64,000 bases of DNA. Origin: an uncultured Eggerthellaceae bacterium (lineage in GTDB: Bacteria; Actinomycetota; Coriobacteriia; Coriobacteriales; Eggerthellaceae). The notes under the pieces are model-generated. The model was not told where the DNA came from. It made no database searches and saw only the letters and a program-made list of their open reading frames with translations. The position numbers were made by a program, and so were the translations under genes. Each line of letters starts with the position of its first letter. Position 1 is the stretch's first letter. This document shows, one piece after another, positions 28,478-36,049 of this stretch. Where the stretch lies: NCBI GenBank assembly GCA_910588205.1, contig CAJUQK010000005.1, positions 27,075 through 91,074 on the forward strand, written 5' to 3'.

Positions 28478-28668
28478 TTCGTAATCTCGATTCCTAAAGC
28501 TACGCCAACGGTGGCGGCTGTTGCAAGCTTTACGAATGAAGGCGAATCGCTTTGCCCGCCGAGATCAAGATTGTTCGGGTCATCTTCAAACGCATCTATC
28601 TCCGCGATGCTTCTATCGTATTCATCTATGTATTGCATTTGTAATGTTCTGCGTTCTGCGTCATTCAT
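28474..28668 (-). CDS. Small phage protein, unknown
   Basis: 64 residues. A charged helical N-terminal half (MNDAERRTLQMQYIDEYDRS) is followed by a hydrophobic C-terminal stretch (LATAATVGVALGIEI) that could lie in the membrane. AGGTGA lies six bases before ATG 28668 and overlaps the stop of the lipoprotein gene, so translation is probably coupled. It is part of the leftward transcript with the repressor and lipoprotein. Confidence 0.6.
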   Translation of the reverse strand: MNDAERRTLQMQYIDEYDRSIAEIDAFEDDPNNLDLGGQSDSPSFVKLATAATVGVALGIEITK

Positions 28669-28677
28669 CGCAATCAC

Positions 28678-29181
28678 CTATTCCGGTAGCGGTATTTCCC
28701 TAAGCGAAGCGTTGTATTCATTAAGCGCTTGCGTTGCGTCATTAACGGCGGCGTTGCCTTCATCCATCATCTTTGTGCGTTCGCTCAAATCCGTTTTGAA
28801 CGATGCGGATGTATATGCGGCGGTAGCCGCCATCGCATTGAGCGTATATACCTTTAGTTGCCCGTAGCTCTCTTCGCATGTTTGAGGAACATTCATGCTT
28901 TCAAGATTGCTATTCAATTCGGTCATCTTGTCGTTGGCAGCAACGCAACCTTGCGAATCGCCATCTTTCAAACTTGCAAGTGCATCGTTCATTGCCGCAT
29001 TCGCGCCGGTAACTATTTCATCCGCTTCGGCAAGATAGCTTTTTAATTCATCTTTAGATACAGAGGATTCTTTACTTGATGAACTTGAAGGTTCGCTAGA
29101 TTGTGTTGAAGGTTGGGAGCAAGCGCATAACGAAATGCACATACATACCGCTATACCTATGGTTGCAATTCGTTTCATCAT
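28678..29181 (-). CDS. Prophage-encoded lipoprotein (candidate lysogenic-conversion protein)
   Basis: 167 residues: signal peptide with lipobox LCAC (about 19-22), then a Ser/Glu/Lys-rich linker (22-45) and an all-helical domain with two cysteines. AAGGAGC precedes ATG 29181. It lies between the repressor and the recombinase on the transcript active in lysogeny, so it would be made by the lysogen and displayed on the cell surface. Such genes often block superinfection or alter the envelope, but that role is inference here. Its layout resembles the host lipoprotein at 2610-3125. Confidence 0.75.
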   Translation of the reverse strand: MMKRIATIGIAVCMCISLCACSQPSTQSSEPSSSSSKESSVSKDELKSYLAEADEIVTGANAAMNDALASLKDGDSQGCVAANDKMTELNSNLESMNVPQTCEESYGQLKVYTLNAMAATAAYTSASFKTDLSERTKMMDEGNAAVNDATQALNEYNASLREIPLPE

Positions 29182-29203
29182 GTTCGCTCCTTAGAACAAA
29201 TAT

Positions 29204-29578
29204 CTATCCTGCCAACTGCTGGGAATCAACCGAAGATTCCGCCCTATTTTTTACCGCCCTGTTCTCAACATCATATTCAAGTGATCGTGCAACCTTCATC
29301 AAGGTTCGCTTTCCTTCATCGTTCATGTTCTCGTAACAGGCGTTCAACGCCAGTTGGTTCGGGTCGGTGTAATTGGCGGGCGGCGGCGTTCGTCCTACCA
29401 ATTCATCCAACGTAAACCCTAAGAACTCTGATAGTTCAAACGCGGTTTGCAAGGTTAGTTCAACTTCCCCGCGTTCCCATGCTGCATATCGCCGATATGG
29501 AACGCCGTACGCATTTGCAAAATCTTCCTGCGTTCGATACCCGGCGGCTTTGCGGAGTTGCTTTAGCTTCGTTTTCAT
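29204..29578 (-). CDS. XRE-family repressor
   Basis: 124 residues. The N-terminal HTH_3 domain (about 4-60) shows LRKAAGYRTQEDFANAYGV and RRYAAWERGEVELTLQTAFEL, followed by a helical tail without a peptidase domain. A GGAGGG ribosome site precedes the ATG. The gene faces a divergent promoter region. It is the likely lysogeny repressor and, lacking an S24 autocleavage domain, would need another induction route than RecA cleavage. Confidence 0.85.
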   Translation of the reverse strand: MKTKLKQLRKAAGYRTQEDFANAYGVPYRRYAAWERGEVELTLQTAFELSEFLGFTLDELVGRTPPPANYTDPNQLALNACYENMNDEGKRTLMKVARSLEYDVENRAVKNRAESSVDSQQLAG

Positions 29579-29606
29579 AGTTCGTTTCCCTCCGTCTAAT
29601 AACCTG

Positions 29607-29635
29607 ATTCTACAGAATAAACGGAAGTTTTACAA
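29607..29635 (-). promoter_or_regulatory. Leftward promoter of the lysogeny transcript
   Basis: On the minus strand, -35 TTGTAA (29635-29630) and -10 TAGAAT (29612-29607) are separated by exactly 17 bases, upstream of the repressor gene. The -10 overlaps a TTCTACAG element (29608-29614... on the plus strand) that recurs near the rightward promoter, so self-regulation is plausible. Confidence 0.6.
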
Positions 29636-29653
29636 CAAATGAAGCAAATCATC

Positions 29654-29682
29654 TTGCAATCTACGGGATTACCGTATATAGT
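29654..29682 (+). promoter_or_regulatory. Rightward early promoter
   Basis: -35 TTGCAA (29654-29659) and -10 TATAGT (29677-29682) with a 17-base spacer. It points toward the early phage genes. An ATCTAC element (29659-29664) lies in the spacer and would block polymerase if bound by the repressor. Confidence 0.65.
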
Positions 29683-29692
29683 CGAATAAGAA

Positions 29693-29713
29693 ATCTACAG
29701 CGAAAGCGTAGAT
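29693..29713. promoter_or_regulatory. Candidate operator, inverted repeat
   Basis: ATCTAC at 29693-29698 and GTAGAT at 29708-29713 form an inverted repeat with a 9-base centre just downstream of the rightward -10 box. The same TCTAC core occurs at about 29609 and 29660. Three copies around two divergent promoters suggest the repressor's operators. Confidence 0.5.
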
Positions 29714-29760
29714 ATCAACATCAAGGGGATTGATTGTTGAAACCTTGGAAGGGAGCAAGG

Positions 29761-30012
29761 ATGCGAGATCGTTTGCTATGCCTCGGAATTACCTTCGCGT
29801 TCGCGTTGGTCTGCTATCTGATTTGTATAGGTATCGGGCAAATCACGGGGCGCTACGTTGAACCGTATAGCGGAATCGCAGTCGCGGCGTTGTTCTTCGC
29901 AATTACAGCAAACTTTGATTCCATCCGAACCCGCCGAACCATCATCAACATGCGCAAGGAAATACGAAAACAGCGCAACAAGCAAACCGATTACAAATCC
30001 CGCAATCAATAG
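29761..30012 (+). CDS. Small single-pass or two-pass membrane protein
   Basis: 83 residues: hydrophobic segment LLCLGITFAFALVCYLICIGIG (about 5-25 when split), a second hydrophobic patch (about 38-52), then a basic C-terminus (RKEIRKQRNKQ). GGGAGCAAGG precedes ATG 29761. It is the first gene right of the early promoter. An opposite-strand frame over the same bases also has a hydrophobic segment; I prefer this one because of promoter direction and ribosome site. Confidence 0.55.
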   Translation: MRDRLLCLGITFAFALVCYLICIGIGQITGRYVEPYSGIAVAALFFAITANFDSIRTRRTIINMRKEIRKQRNKQTDYKSRNQ

Positions 30013-30131
30013 CTTCCAGTCGCGTTTAGTGAAGTTTTCATCATTCCTATCCATGTAACGAAGGATACGACCGGCGTTACAAGCTACCCGAAAGCCGAAC
30101 AGCTTTCAGGAACGAAGAAGAAAGGCAAAGC

Positions 30132-30284
30132 ATGAATCCGTTTGGTTTTGGGAAGGTTCCCGACAAGGCAGACCGCAAGAACTACCGCCGCCATATGAAG
30201 CCCTGCGCGTTCCCGAAGGGTAGGCGCAAGCAGCCGCGCTACATTCGCGATGCAGAAAAGCGCGCAGATCGTGAACAGGATTAG
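30132..30284 (+). CDS. Small basic phage protein
   Basis: 50 residues, strongly basic (MNPFGFGKVPDKADRKNYRR at the start, ending AEKRADREQD). AAAGG lies about six bases before ATG 30132, and the stop is two bases before the next gene. It may bind nucleic acid by its charge. No family recognised. Confidence 0.55.
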   Translation: MNPFGFGKVPDKADRKNYRRHMKPCAFPKGRRKQPRYIRDAEKRADREQD

Positions 30285-30286
30285 CG

Positions 30287-30658
30287 ATGCGGCTTATGGA
30301 TATCGCGCGCACGAAACCGAAGATGGACGAGGAAGCGGCTTTCAATCGTTTGGTTGAAATGCTGAACGATGTTGAATGCGCGAAGGAACGACTTGAATCC
30401 GTAAGCGGAAGAACTTCGTATCGAACGATGCTTGTATTCGATTACGGATTCGCGCGGGGCGTGTACACGGCAAGCCTTAACACGTTCGCCCATGCCTTCG
30501 GATACCACGCCTTAGCCGTTGGAAGTTCCGTTCATAGCGCATTCAGAAAAGCCCGCGCCGCCGGAAAGCTAAAGCGCCCGCGATGCAAAAGCAACGCCGC
30601 AATCCGCAACGAATCCGAAGCCTATATCGAAGAAGCAACAGTGAAAGGCGGTTGGTGA
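30287..30658 (+). CDS. Phage early protein, unknown
   Basis: 123 residues, mostly helical, with charged ends and a central hydrophobic helix (TMLVFDYGFARGVYTASL). It ends in TGATG shared with the next start, indicating coupled translation with the HTH gene. No known motif. Confidence 0.6.
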   Translation: MRLMDIARTKPKMDEEAAFNRLVEMLNDVECAKERLESVSGRTSYRTMLVFDYGFARGVYTASLNTFAHAFGYHALAVGSSVHSAFRKARAAGKLKRPRCKSNAAIRNESEAYIEEATVKGGW

Positions 30659-30894
30659 TGACATACAGCAACAAAACCGTAGGGAAGCGCATCGAGGTTG
30701 CGCGAACCAACGAGGGATTGAGCCGCAAGGAACTTGGGAAGGCTGTAGGGCGTTCCCGCGATCAGATACAGAAATACGAAGAAGGCGAATCGGATATCCC
30801 GTTGCCTATCGCCGTATCAATCGCGGACGTTCTCAATCTTTCGCTTGAACAACTTATTTGCCGCGCCGATTACGTGGTCGGTTCTCAACGGTAA
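30658..30894 (+). CDS. XRE-family HTH protein (Cro-like or excision/early regulator)
   Basis: 78 residues forming a single HTH_3 domain: GKRIEVARTNEGLSRKELGKAVG, the recognition segment RSRDQIQKYEEGESDIP and the closing helix PIAVSIADVLNLSLEQL. Its position as a small HTH protein in the rightward early transcript, opposite the repressor, fits a Cro-like role. Start ATG 30658 overlaps the previous stop. Confidence 0.8.
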   Translation: MTYSNKTVGKRIEVARTNEGLSRKELGKAVGRSRDQIQKYEEGESDIPLPIAVSIADVLNLSLEQLICRADYVVGSQR

Positions 30895-30906
30895 GCGGTA
30901 GCAATT

Positions 30907-31350
30907 ATGGAGATTTTGCGAAGTGGGGTAAATGAAATGGGGCAAATGCCCCATTTGCGCCAACGCGCGGCGAATTCGCATTGGAACGCGGACGAAAAAG
31001 CGTTCCTTGCTGACCACATGCCGCGCGGGGTTCTTTGGATTCATTCGATGATGCCTTGGCGAAGCGAGAAGGCTATACGCCGCCAAGCCGAGCGCATGGG
31101 GCTATCGATGAAGGAACCGGGGCGGCTTGGCGATATTTGCCCGGAATGCTTCGAGAATCGAATCGTAAAGGGTTCGTTCGGGGCGCGCTTCGGAATCTGC
31201 AATGCCTGTTACTACCGCGAGGAAGAACGGAAGTTCAACCAACGCGAATCGGAAGCGAAGGCGAAGCGCGCCAAAGAAGCCGCAAGGCAGCGCGCATACG
31301 ACGCGGAACGGAAGAGCAAGGGGAAGAAGGGAAAGCATGCCAAGGATTAG
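30907..31350 (+). CDS. DNA-binding-like protein with SANT-like segment and zinc ribbon
   Basis: 147 residues. A WNADEKAFLADHMP... WRSEKAIRRQAERMG segment (about 25-68) resembles short Myb/SANT or HTH units of phage proteins. A four-cysteine zinc ribbon (CPECFENR, then CNACYYR, about 78-105) and a long lysine/arginine/alanine tail follow. It overlaps the HNH gene by 14 bases. Role probably DNA binding; not further assignable. Confidence 0.65.
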   Translation: MEILRSGVNEMGQMPHLRQRAANSHWNADEKAFLADHMPRGVLWIHSMMPWRSEKAIRRQAERMGLSMKEPGRLGDICPECFENRIVKGSFGARFGICNACYYREEERKFNQRESEAKAKRAKEAARQRAYDAERKSKGKKGKHAKD

Positions 31351-31702
31351 CTATTGGTGCGACCGCTGTATGCGCGTTCATCAGCCGAACGAGGTATGCC
31401 CGAAGCGCACGAAGAAGAAGCAGCGCGATCAGCGCAAGCAAGCGCAAAGGCATCCAAGCCGAACGGGATACAACGACCCGAAGTACAGGATTAACCGCCA
31501 AAAGGTTTTGCAAGCTACGAAAGGAAGGTGCGCGCAATGCGGAAAGCAAATCGCAGAACGAAAGGATGGGCGTTGGAAGATGCTATGCGGCGGGATTCAT
31601 CACATCAAGCCGCTATCGCAGGGCGGCGGGAACGGTGTACGCAACCTTCTACCGCTATGCCATCGATGCCACAACCGCGCCGACGCTGCCCTACGGAAGT
31701 AA
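31337..31702 (+). CDS. HNH endonuclease
   Basis: 121 residues. An N-terminal CDRC pair is followed by a basic stretch. The HNH core has CAQCGK, then GGIHHIKPLSQGGGN and LCHRCHN, giving the zinc ligands and the catalytic His. AAGGGA precedes ATG 31337. HNH proteins usually lie beside the terminase and aid DNA packaging. This one is in the early region about 8 kb away, so it may instead serve in replication or recombination, or be a homing-type nuclease. Confidence 0.85.
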   Translation: MPRISYWCDRCMRVHQPNEVCPKRTKKKQRDQRKQAQRHPSRTGYNDPKYRINRQKVLQATKGRCAQCGKQIAERKDGRWKMLCGGIHHIKPLSQGGGNGVRNLLPLCHRCHNRADAALRK

Positions 31703-31750
31703 CAGGGTATGCGCTGTATCACGGGGTTCGGAAGCTGTTAGGAGCGATGC

Positions 31751-31969
31751 ATGAAGAACAAGCATGCGGGCGCGCCCGGTCTGCCAACTAGCCGCGCCCA
31801 ACAGATCACAAACATCCGCTTTGCGGCGGGTGTTCCGCATAAAAGTATATCGCGTTCCTTCGCTTTGGAACAGCGCAAGCGCGAACGCCGCCGGGCTTTC
31901 GTTGAATGCGTATGCGGGTTCGCTTTCCTTATGTCGGCGTTCTTCCTTGCCGGGATGGGGGGCTACTGA
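31751..31969 (+). CDS. Small phage protein with C-terminal TM segment
   Basis: 72 residues: a basic N-terminal half (about 1-47, many Arg) and one C-terminal TM segment (FVECVCGFAFLMSAFFLAGM, about 50-69). AGGAG lies six bases before the ATG. It shares TGATG-type overlap with the next gene. Confidence 0.55.
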   Translation: MKNKHAGAPGLPTSRAQQITNIRFAAGVPHKSISRSFALEQRKRERRRAFVECVCGFAFLMSAFFLAGMGGY

Positions 31970-32346
31970 TGCGAAACGATTTGAAGTTCAAGCCGAAGCC
32001 CGAAAGCCCGCAACTTCGCTTGCCGGGGCTTGACGAGAAGGGCGAAGCGGAAGCGATGGCGGCATACGAATGGATTTCCAAGAACCCGGATGCATACGAA
32101 TTCATGGTTTCAAACGCCTTTAGGCTTGCCAAAACCGGCTACGTATCGGTGCGCTACCTGCTAGGGATGGTGCGCAACGAACTTCGCATAGGCGTAGCGA
32201 ACCCGCTATCCGCCGCATTCGGGCGAATCATAGTTAGCGAATACCCGGAACTTGAACCGGCTATCAAGCGGCATGGAAGCCGCTGCGATGGATACGTTGC
32301 AACAGATACAAAAGGGAGCAAACATCATGGCAAAAGGAATTGCTAA
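31969..32346 (+). CDS. Conserved-looking phage early protein
   Basis: 125 residues, soluble and helical. The central block YEFMVSNAFRLAKTGYVSVR followed by YLLGMVRNEL is of a kind I associate with small phage proteins of unknown function found near replication genes. The basic C-terminus ends KHHGKRNC. The start overlaps the previous stop. Confidence 0.6.
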   Translation: MRNDLKFKPKPESPQLRLPGLDEKGEAEAMAAYEWISKNPDAYEFMVSNAFRLAKTGYVSVRYLLGMVRNELRIGVANPLSAAFGRIIVSEYPELEPAIKRHGSRCDGYVATDTKGSKHHGKRNC

Positions 32347-32590
32347 GCCCTTCGGCGCGCATGCGCCGGAAGGATACATAGATCACAACGATACCGATTT
32401 GGTCGTATGCCCGAATTGCGGGTACGAACTAACGACCGAGGAAGCCGAAGCCGCCGTTTTGGATTTCTGGGTATGCCCGGAAAGGAACGCGGAGCAAACA
32501 GTAACGGCTATATGCCCGGAATGCGAACTTGATTTCACGCTAACGGCAAAGCGCTCAATCCGCTATTCAACCGCAAAGGCAGGTGAATAG
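32327..32590 (+). CDS. Zinc-ribbon phage protein
   Basis: 87 residues with two CxxC pairs: CPNCGYEL (about 25) and CPECELDF (about 65), plus one more Cys between them. AAAGGGAG lies nine bases before ATG 32327, which is why I prefer it to the upstream in-frame ATG 32288. Probably a small zinc-binding protein acting on nucleic acid; function unknown. Confidence 0.6.
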   Translation: MAKGIAKPFGAHAPEGYIDHNDTDLVVCPNCGYELTTEEAEAAVLDFWVCPERNAEQTVTAICPECELDFTLTAKRSIRYSTAKAGE

Positions 32591-32591
32591 C

Positions 32592-32798
32592 ATGTCGTGC
32601 ATCTACTGTAATGGAAACAACGCCCCGCTTCCTTTGGATACCTTTTCATCCGATTCGGAACTATTCCTAATGGAAGCGCGCGTGGTTGGGGAAGATGAAG
32701 CCAATCCCGCTATCGAGATCAATGCCGATGGCGCAATGATTTATGTTCGCGCGAAGTTCTGCCCGCAATGCGGCAGAGAGTTTATCGAGCGTGATTGA
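32592..32798 (+). CDS. Small zinc-ribbon phage protein
   Basis: 68 residues with CIYC at the N-terminus and CPQCGREF at the C-terminus, forming a split zinc ribbon around an acidic middle. AGGTGA precedes ATG 32592. It is the second of two adjacent zinc-ribbon proteins. Confidence 0.6.
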   Translation: MSCIYCNGNNAPLPLDTFSSDSELFLMEARVVGEDEANPAIEINADGAMIYVRAKFCPQCGREFIERD

Positions 32799-32800
32799 TT

Positions 32801-33493
32801 ATGAGCCGCGAACACATCATCGAGAAAATCAAAAAGCTGTTGGCTGTTACCGAGGAACGCGGGGCAAGCAATAACGAAGCAACGGCGGCGGCATTGGCGG
32901 CGCAACGCCTTATCGTTCAATACGATATCGAGCAATGGGAAATCCATGAGGAAGAATTCGACCCGATGGAAGAGGTCTACTGCAAGCCAACCCCGCGCAA
33001 ATGGCGTTGGTATCTTGCGGATGTTATCGCCCCGGCGTTTAGATGCAAATACCATCAACGGGCGAAGCGAAGCCCTAAGAACGGCAAACTTCAATACATG
33101 ATGGTTTTCTACGGATACCGTATGGATGCCATTGCCGCATCGCTAACCTTCAACAGCCTTTACAAATACGGGAACAAGGTTGCCCGCCGGTACGCGAAAG
33201 GCAAGGAAAAGGGAGCCTATAACGCCTACGTTCTGGGCTTCGTTGACGGCGTGAAATGCGAACTTGAAAAGCAAACCGTTGCGCTTGCCGTTGTAACGCC
33301 GAAGAAGGTAAACGATTCCTACGCGGAACAGTTCAATCTAAGCGAAGCCAAGGAAGCGAATGTTGATATGGAGACCGGCAACGGCTTCGATTCGTATTTT
33401 GCGTTCTACGAAGGTAGGCATAAGGGAATCGAAGCCGTACGTTCCCGCCGTATGAAGAACACCGATTCGGATTACGCATTCGAGGGGGTGTGA
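32801..33493 (+). CDS. DUF2786-type phage protein
   Basis: 230 residues. The N-terminal 40 residues (IIEKIKKLLAVTEERGASNN, then EATAAALAAQRL) are the DUF2786 signature. The rest fits the companion domain usually found with it (RWRWYLADVIAPAFRCK, then VVFYGYRMDA-like block and a QRVAxxYxKGK-like basic helix). The function of the family is unknown; it occurs widely in phages near replication genes. Confidence 0.75.
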   Translation: MSREHIIEKIKKLLAVTEERGASNNEATAAALAAQRLIVQYDIEQWEIHEEEFDPMEEVYCKPTPRKWRWYLADVIAPAFRCKYHQRAKRSPKNGKLQYMMVFYGYRMDAIAASLTFNSLYKYGNKVARRYAKGKEKGAYNAYVLGFVDGVKCELEKQTVALAVVTPKKVNDSYAEQFNLSEAKEANVDMETGNGFDSYFAFYEGRHKGIEAVRSRRMKNTDSDYAFEGV

Positions 33494-33495
33494 TC

Positions 33496-34278
33496 GTGGA
33501 AACAAAGAAGATAACCGCTTCGGATGTTCGCATTCTTTTACGCGAAAGATTTGATGACCATAGGCGATATGCGTATGCGGAAGAAGTGCAGGAACAAACC
33601 GGCATTGCCCGCCGCCGGTTGGATATGGTTGTGGTTGATTGCTTCAAATCGAACGGCTATGCAATCGAGGGAATCGAAGTAAAGATATCGAAGGCAGACC
33701 TTCGCAAAGAACTTGAAGATTCAAGCAAGCATTGTTTGTTCTACGAGCATCTTGATTACTACAGCCTTGCCGCCCCTTCTTCAATAGTCGATGAATCGCT
33801 AATCCCTAAACATTGGGGGCTGTATTACGTAGAGCAATCAGAAGGCGGAGAACTATCCATGCGATGCCGCCGGAAGCCGCTATCGCTTCATGACGAACTA
33901 ATCAAAACGGTTGATAAGGCGTTCATCGCATCGCTGTTCCGCGCTATGTGGAAAACGATGCCTTCGGATACGCAGCTAGACGCAGCGCATAAAGAAGGCT
34001 ACGAATCCGGGCTTAAAGATGCCGGTGTGTATGACTACAAAGCACGAATCGAAAGACTTGAACGAGACCTTGAAGCGCATAGGGAACTTAGAAATCGATT
34101 GAATATATGGGGCGGCGCAGGCGGAATAGAGGACGCGATAAAGGAATTTGAAGCGTTCCGCGCGTTGAACCTTTCAACCCTAATCAGGGAATTGAAATGG
34201 ATGCTTAATAGGAACAAGGAAACCAGCAAAGAGATCAGAGGAATCATCAAGCTTCTAGGTTGTGATTCCGATGATTAA
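33496..34278 (+). CDS. Nuclease-like protein (PD-(D/E)xK fold, MmcB-like)
   Basis: About 260 residues. After an N-terminal winged-helix-like part, RLDMVVVDCFKSNGYAIEG leads into IEVKISKADL; the D...ExK spacing fits a PD-(D/E)xK nuclease core as in MmcB-type repair proteins. A helical C-terminal half, partly coiled coil, follows. I chose GTG 33496 because GGGGG lies seven bases upstream; GTG 33490 is too close to it. Likely a role in phage DNA repair or recombination, by inference. Confidence 0.6.
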   Translation: METKKITASDVRILLRERFDDHRRYAYAEEVQEQTGIARRRLDMVVVDCFKSNGYAIEGIEVKISKADLRKELEDSSKHCLFYEHLDYYSLAAPSSIVDESLIPKHWGLYYVEQSEGGELSMRCRRKPLSLHDELIKTVDKAFIASLFRAMWKTMPSDTQLDAAHKEGYESGLKDAGVYDYKARIERLERDLEAHRELRNRLNIWGGAGGIEDAIKEFEAFRALNLSTLIRELKWMLNRNKETSKEIRGIIKLLGCDSDD

Positions 34279-34450
34279 ACCGGAAGAACAACTTGCGTTG
34301 CTCCAATGCCCGCAATGCGATAGATGGTTCGTTGATAGCGCAGACCACGAAGGCGAAGCATGCCCGCTTTGCTTTGAAGGATACAACCCCCCCCCCGAAG
34401 TTGAAGAAGGGCGGGTGCTAGCAAATGTCATCGATTACAAGCCAAGGTAG
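34271..34450 (+). CDS. Small rubredoxin-like zinc-ribbon protein
   Basis: 59 residues with CPQCDRWFVD and CPLCFEGY pairs, a typical short zinc ribbon. The coding region contains a run of eight C (34387-34394). It overlaps both neighbours. Confidence 0.6.
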   Translation: MIKPEEQLALLQCPQCDRWFVDSADHEGEACPLCFEGYNPPPEVEEGRVLANVIDYKPR

Positions 34451-34676
34451 CGGCGCGCAATGCGCGAAGTTCGTAGACGAGCCGCATGCCGTGATCATGG
34501 TTCTTGACCAAGAAATCACATGCGAACAGGCGCGCGAGATCGGGCGTTGCCTTGGCGCGATTGGCTATACCGCGCGATTCGTTGCCGGAAACATTGCGGA
34601 ATTCGGCATGCAGTACGCCGCTTGGATGCGCAAGCATGGCTATAAGCACGTTCGCGATTACGAAAGCATTGATTGA
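34425..34676 (+). CDS. Small phage protein, unknown
   Basis: 83 residues, mixed alpha/beta (VIMVLDQEITCEQAREIG, then YAAWMRKHGYKHVRDYE). Its stop overlaps the tyrosine recombinase start as TGATG, so it is probably translated together with it. It could be a small partner such as an excisionase, but nothing in the sequence proves that. Confidence 0.55.
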   Translation: MSSITSQGSGAQCAKFVDEPHAVIMVLDQEITCEQAREIGRCLGAIGYTARFVAGNIAEFGMQYAAWMRKHGYKHVRDYESID

Positions 34677-36016
34677 TGGCAAGCGTAACCATCGACAAGC
34701 GAACGGGAAATCCTGTAATCCGTGCGTATGCGGGAATCAACCCGCGAACGCATAAGCCGTTCTACGTTTCCGAAACCATACCGGCGGATTCGAGCCCGGC
34801 GGAGATAGAGGAAGCGAAGGAGCGCGTTGATGCGAAAGCCGCCGTAACGAAGGGCAACGTTCATCTAATGACGATTCAAACGGCTGTTGAGTTCTATCTT
34901 GACGGCGCGGCATTGGATGAATCGCTTGAAGCATCTACCTTGGCGGGATACCGAAGCTATACGAAATGCCACGTCGTGCCGCGCATCGGAAGCGTTCCAT
35001 ACGAGAAGGCGGATGCGAAGCTGTTCAGCATGTTTTTCCGCGACCTTCGCAAGCCGAAGAAGGACGGCGGCGCTGGGCTTTCGCAAAAGACGGTGAAAAA
35101 GATTCATGCCTTCCTTTGCGGTTGCTTCCGTACGTTGAAGGACGATGGCATAACGCCTTCAAACCCTATGGCGGAAACGAAGGTAGCCGATGGGGATTCC
35201 CCGGAAGCGCGCCCGCTTACGCAAACGGATTTCGCGAAGCTGCTTGGATACCTGAAAGCCGTTCTAACGCGCCCCGTTACATGCGAAGAAGAATACGAGG
35301 AACACGCCTTCGCAACGATTCTTTGGGTTGATGTGCATACGGGATTCCGCCGCGGGGAGATTTCGGGGCTTCAACGCCGCCATAAGGTCAAGGGCTTGGA
35401 AGTGAATCCGAAAACGGGCGAAACCGAAGAAACGCCTGCCCTTCTATGCAAGCGCGTGATCGTTCAAATCAAGGATAAGCATGCCGATAGGCTTATCGAG
35501 AAGGAGAAGCCGAAGGGTAAGCGCGCCCATACCGTAACGATAGATGAAGTTACGGATGCCTACCTTGTAGCGCATGACGAGATACAGGCGATGGTGCTTG
35601 CCGAGCGCGGGATACTAACGAACGATTCAACGCCCATGTTCGCGCATGCGGACGGAAGCATATTCACGCCCGCGCAGATCACGGAACTAATGAAGGGCAT
35701 CGTTTTGAAGCTTGGCTTGGAAGCATGGGTGCATCTTCATACGCTTCGCCATACGCATGCAACATACCTACTTGAACAAGGCGAACCGATAAGGCGCGTT
35801 CAAGAAAGGCTAGACCATAAGGACGTTTCAACGACGCTTCAACTGTACGGGCATGTGCTTCCAGGAAGCGATGCGGCAACGGCAAAACGGTTCGCTTCGA
35901 CCACCGAGAACATAATGAAACGCCCATGTAACGAGATTACGGCGCAATACATTCCGAAATGCCCCCGAACGGGCGAAACCTGCGTACGCTTCACGGATTC
36001 ATTCTTGGAAAAGTAA
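34676..36016 (+). CDS. Tyrosine recombinase (phage integrase family)
   Basis: 446 residues. The N-terminal arm- and core-binding domains (about 1-180) include a SAM-like segment (YRSYTKCHVVPRIGS). The catalytic domain has box I TGFRRGE, then HTLRHTHATYL (HxxR) and LDHKDVSTTLQLYGHV, giving the R...HxxR...H...Y set. It is complete and intact. Its position in the middle of the early region, not at the prophage end, is odd because the serine recombinase already occupies the integrase position. It may serve excision, another recombination step, or be an acquired second integrase. Confidence 0.9.
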   Translation: MASVTIDKRTGNPVIRAYAGINPRTHKPFYVSETIPADSSPAEIEEAKERVDAKAAVTKGNVHLMTIQTAVEFYLDGAALDESLEASTLAGYRSYTKCHVVPRIGSVPYEKADAKLFSMFFRDLRKPKKDGGAGLSQKTVKKIHAFLCGCFRTLKDDGITPSNPMAETKVADGDSPEARPLTQTDFAKLLGYLKAVLTRPVTCEEEYEEHAFATILWVDVHTGFRRGEISGLQRRHKVKGLEVNPKTGETEETPALLCKRVIVQIKDKHADRLIEKEKPKGKRAHTVTIDEVTDAYLVAHDEIQAMVLAERGILTNDSTPMFAHADGSIFTPAQITELMKGIVLKLGLEAWVHLHTLRHTHATYLLEQGEPIRRVQERLDHKDVSTTLQLYGHVLPGSDAATAKRFASTTENIMKRPCNEITAQYIPKCPRTGETCVRFTDSFLEK

Positions 36017-36049
36017 TCCAAGAAAACAGGAAAGGGAAAGGGCTTCAAG

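Noticed and set aside
29776..30054. A minus-strand 92-residue frame with a good hydrophobic segment over the 29761-30012 gene.
   Set aside because: It runs against the rightward promoter, its second half is not protein-like and it has no ribosome site. I keep the plus-strand gene but the choice is not certain.
31337..31702. HNH gene as part of the packaging module.
   Set aside because: It lies about 8 kb from the terminases in the early region, so I do not assign it a packaging role.
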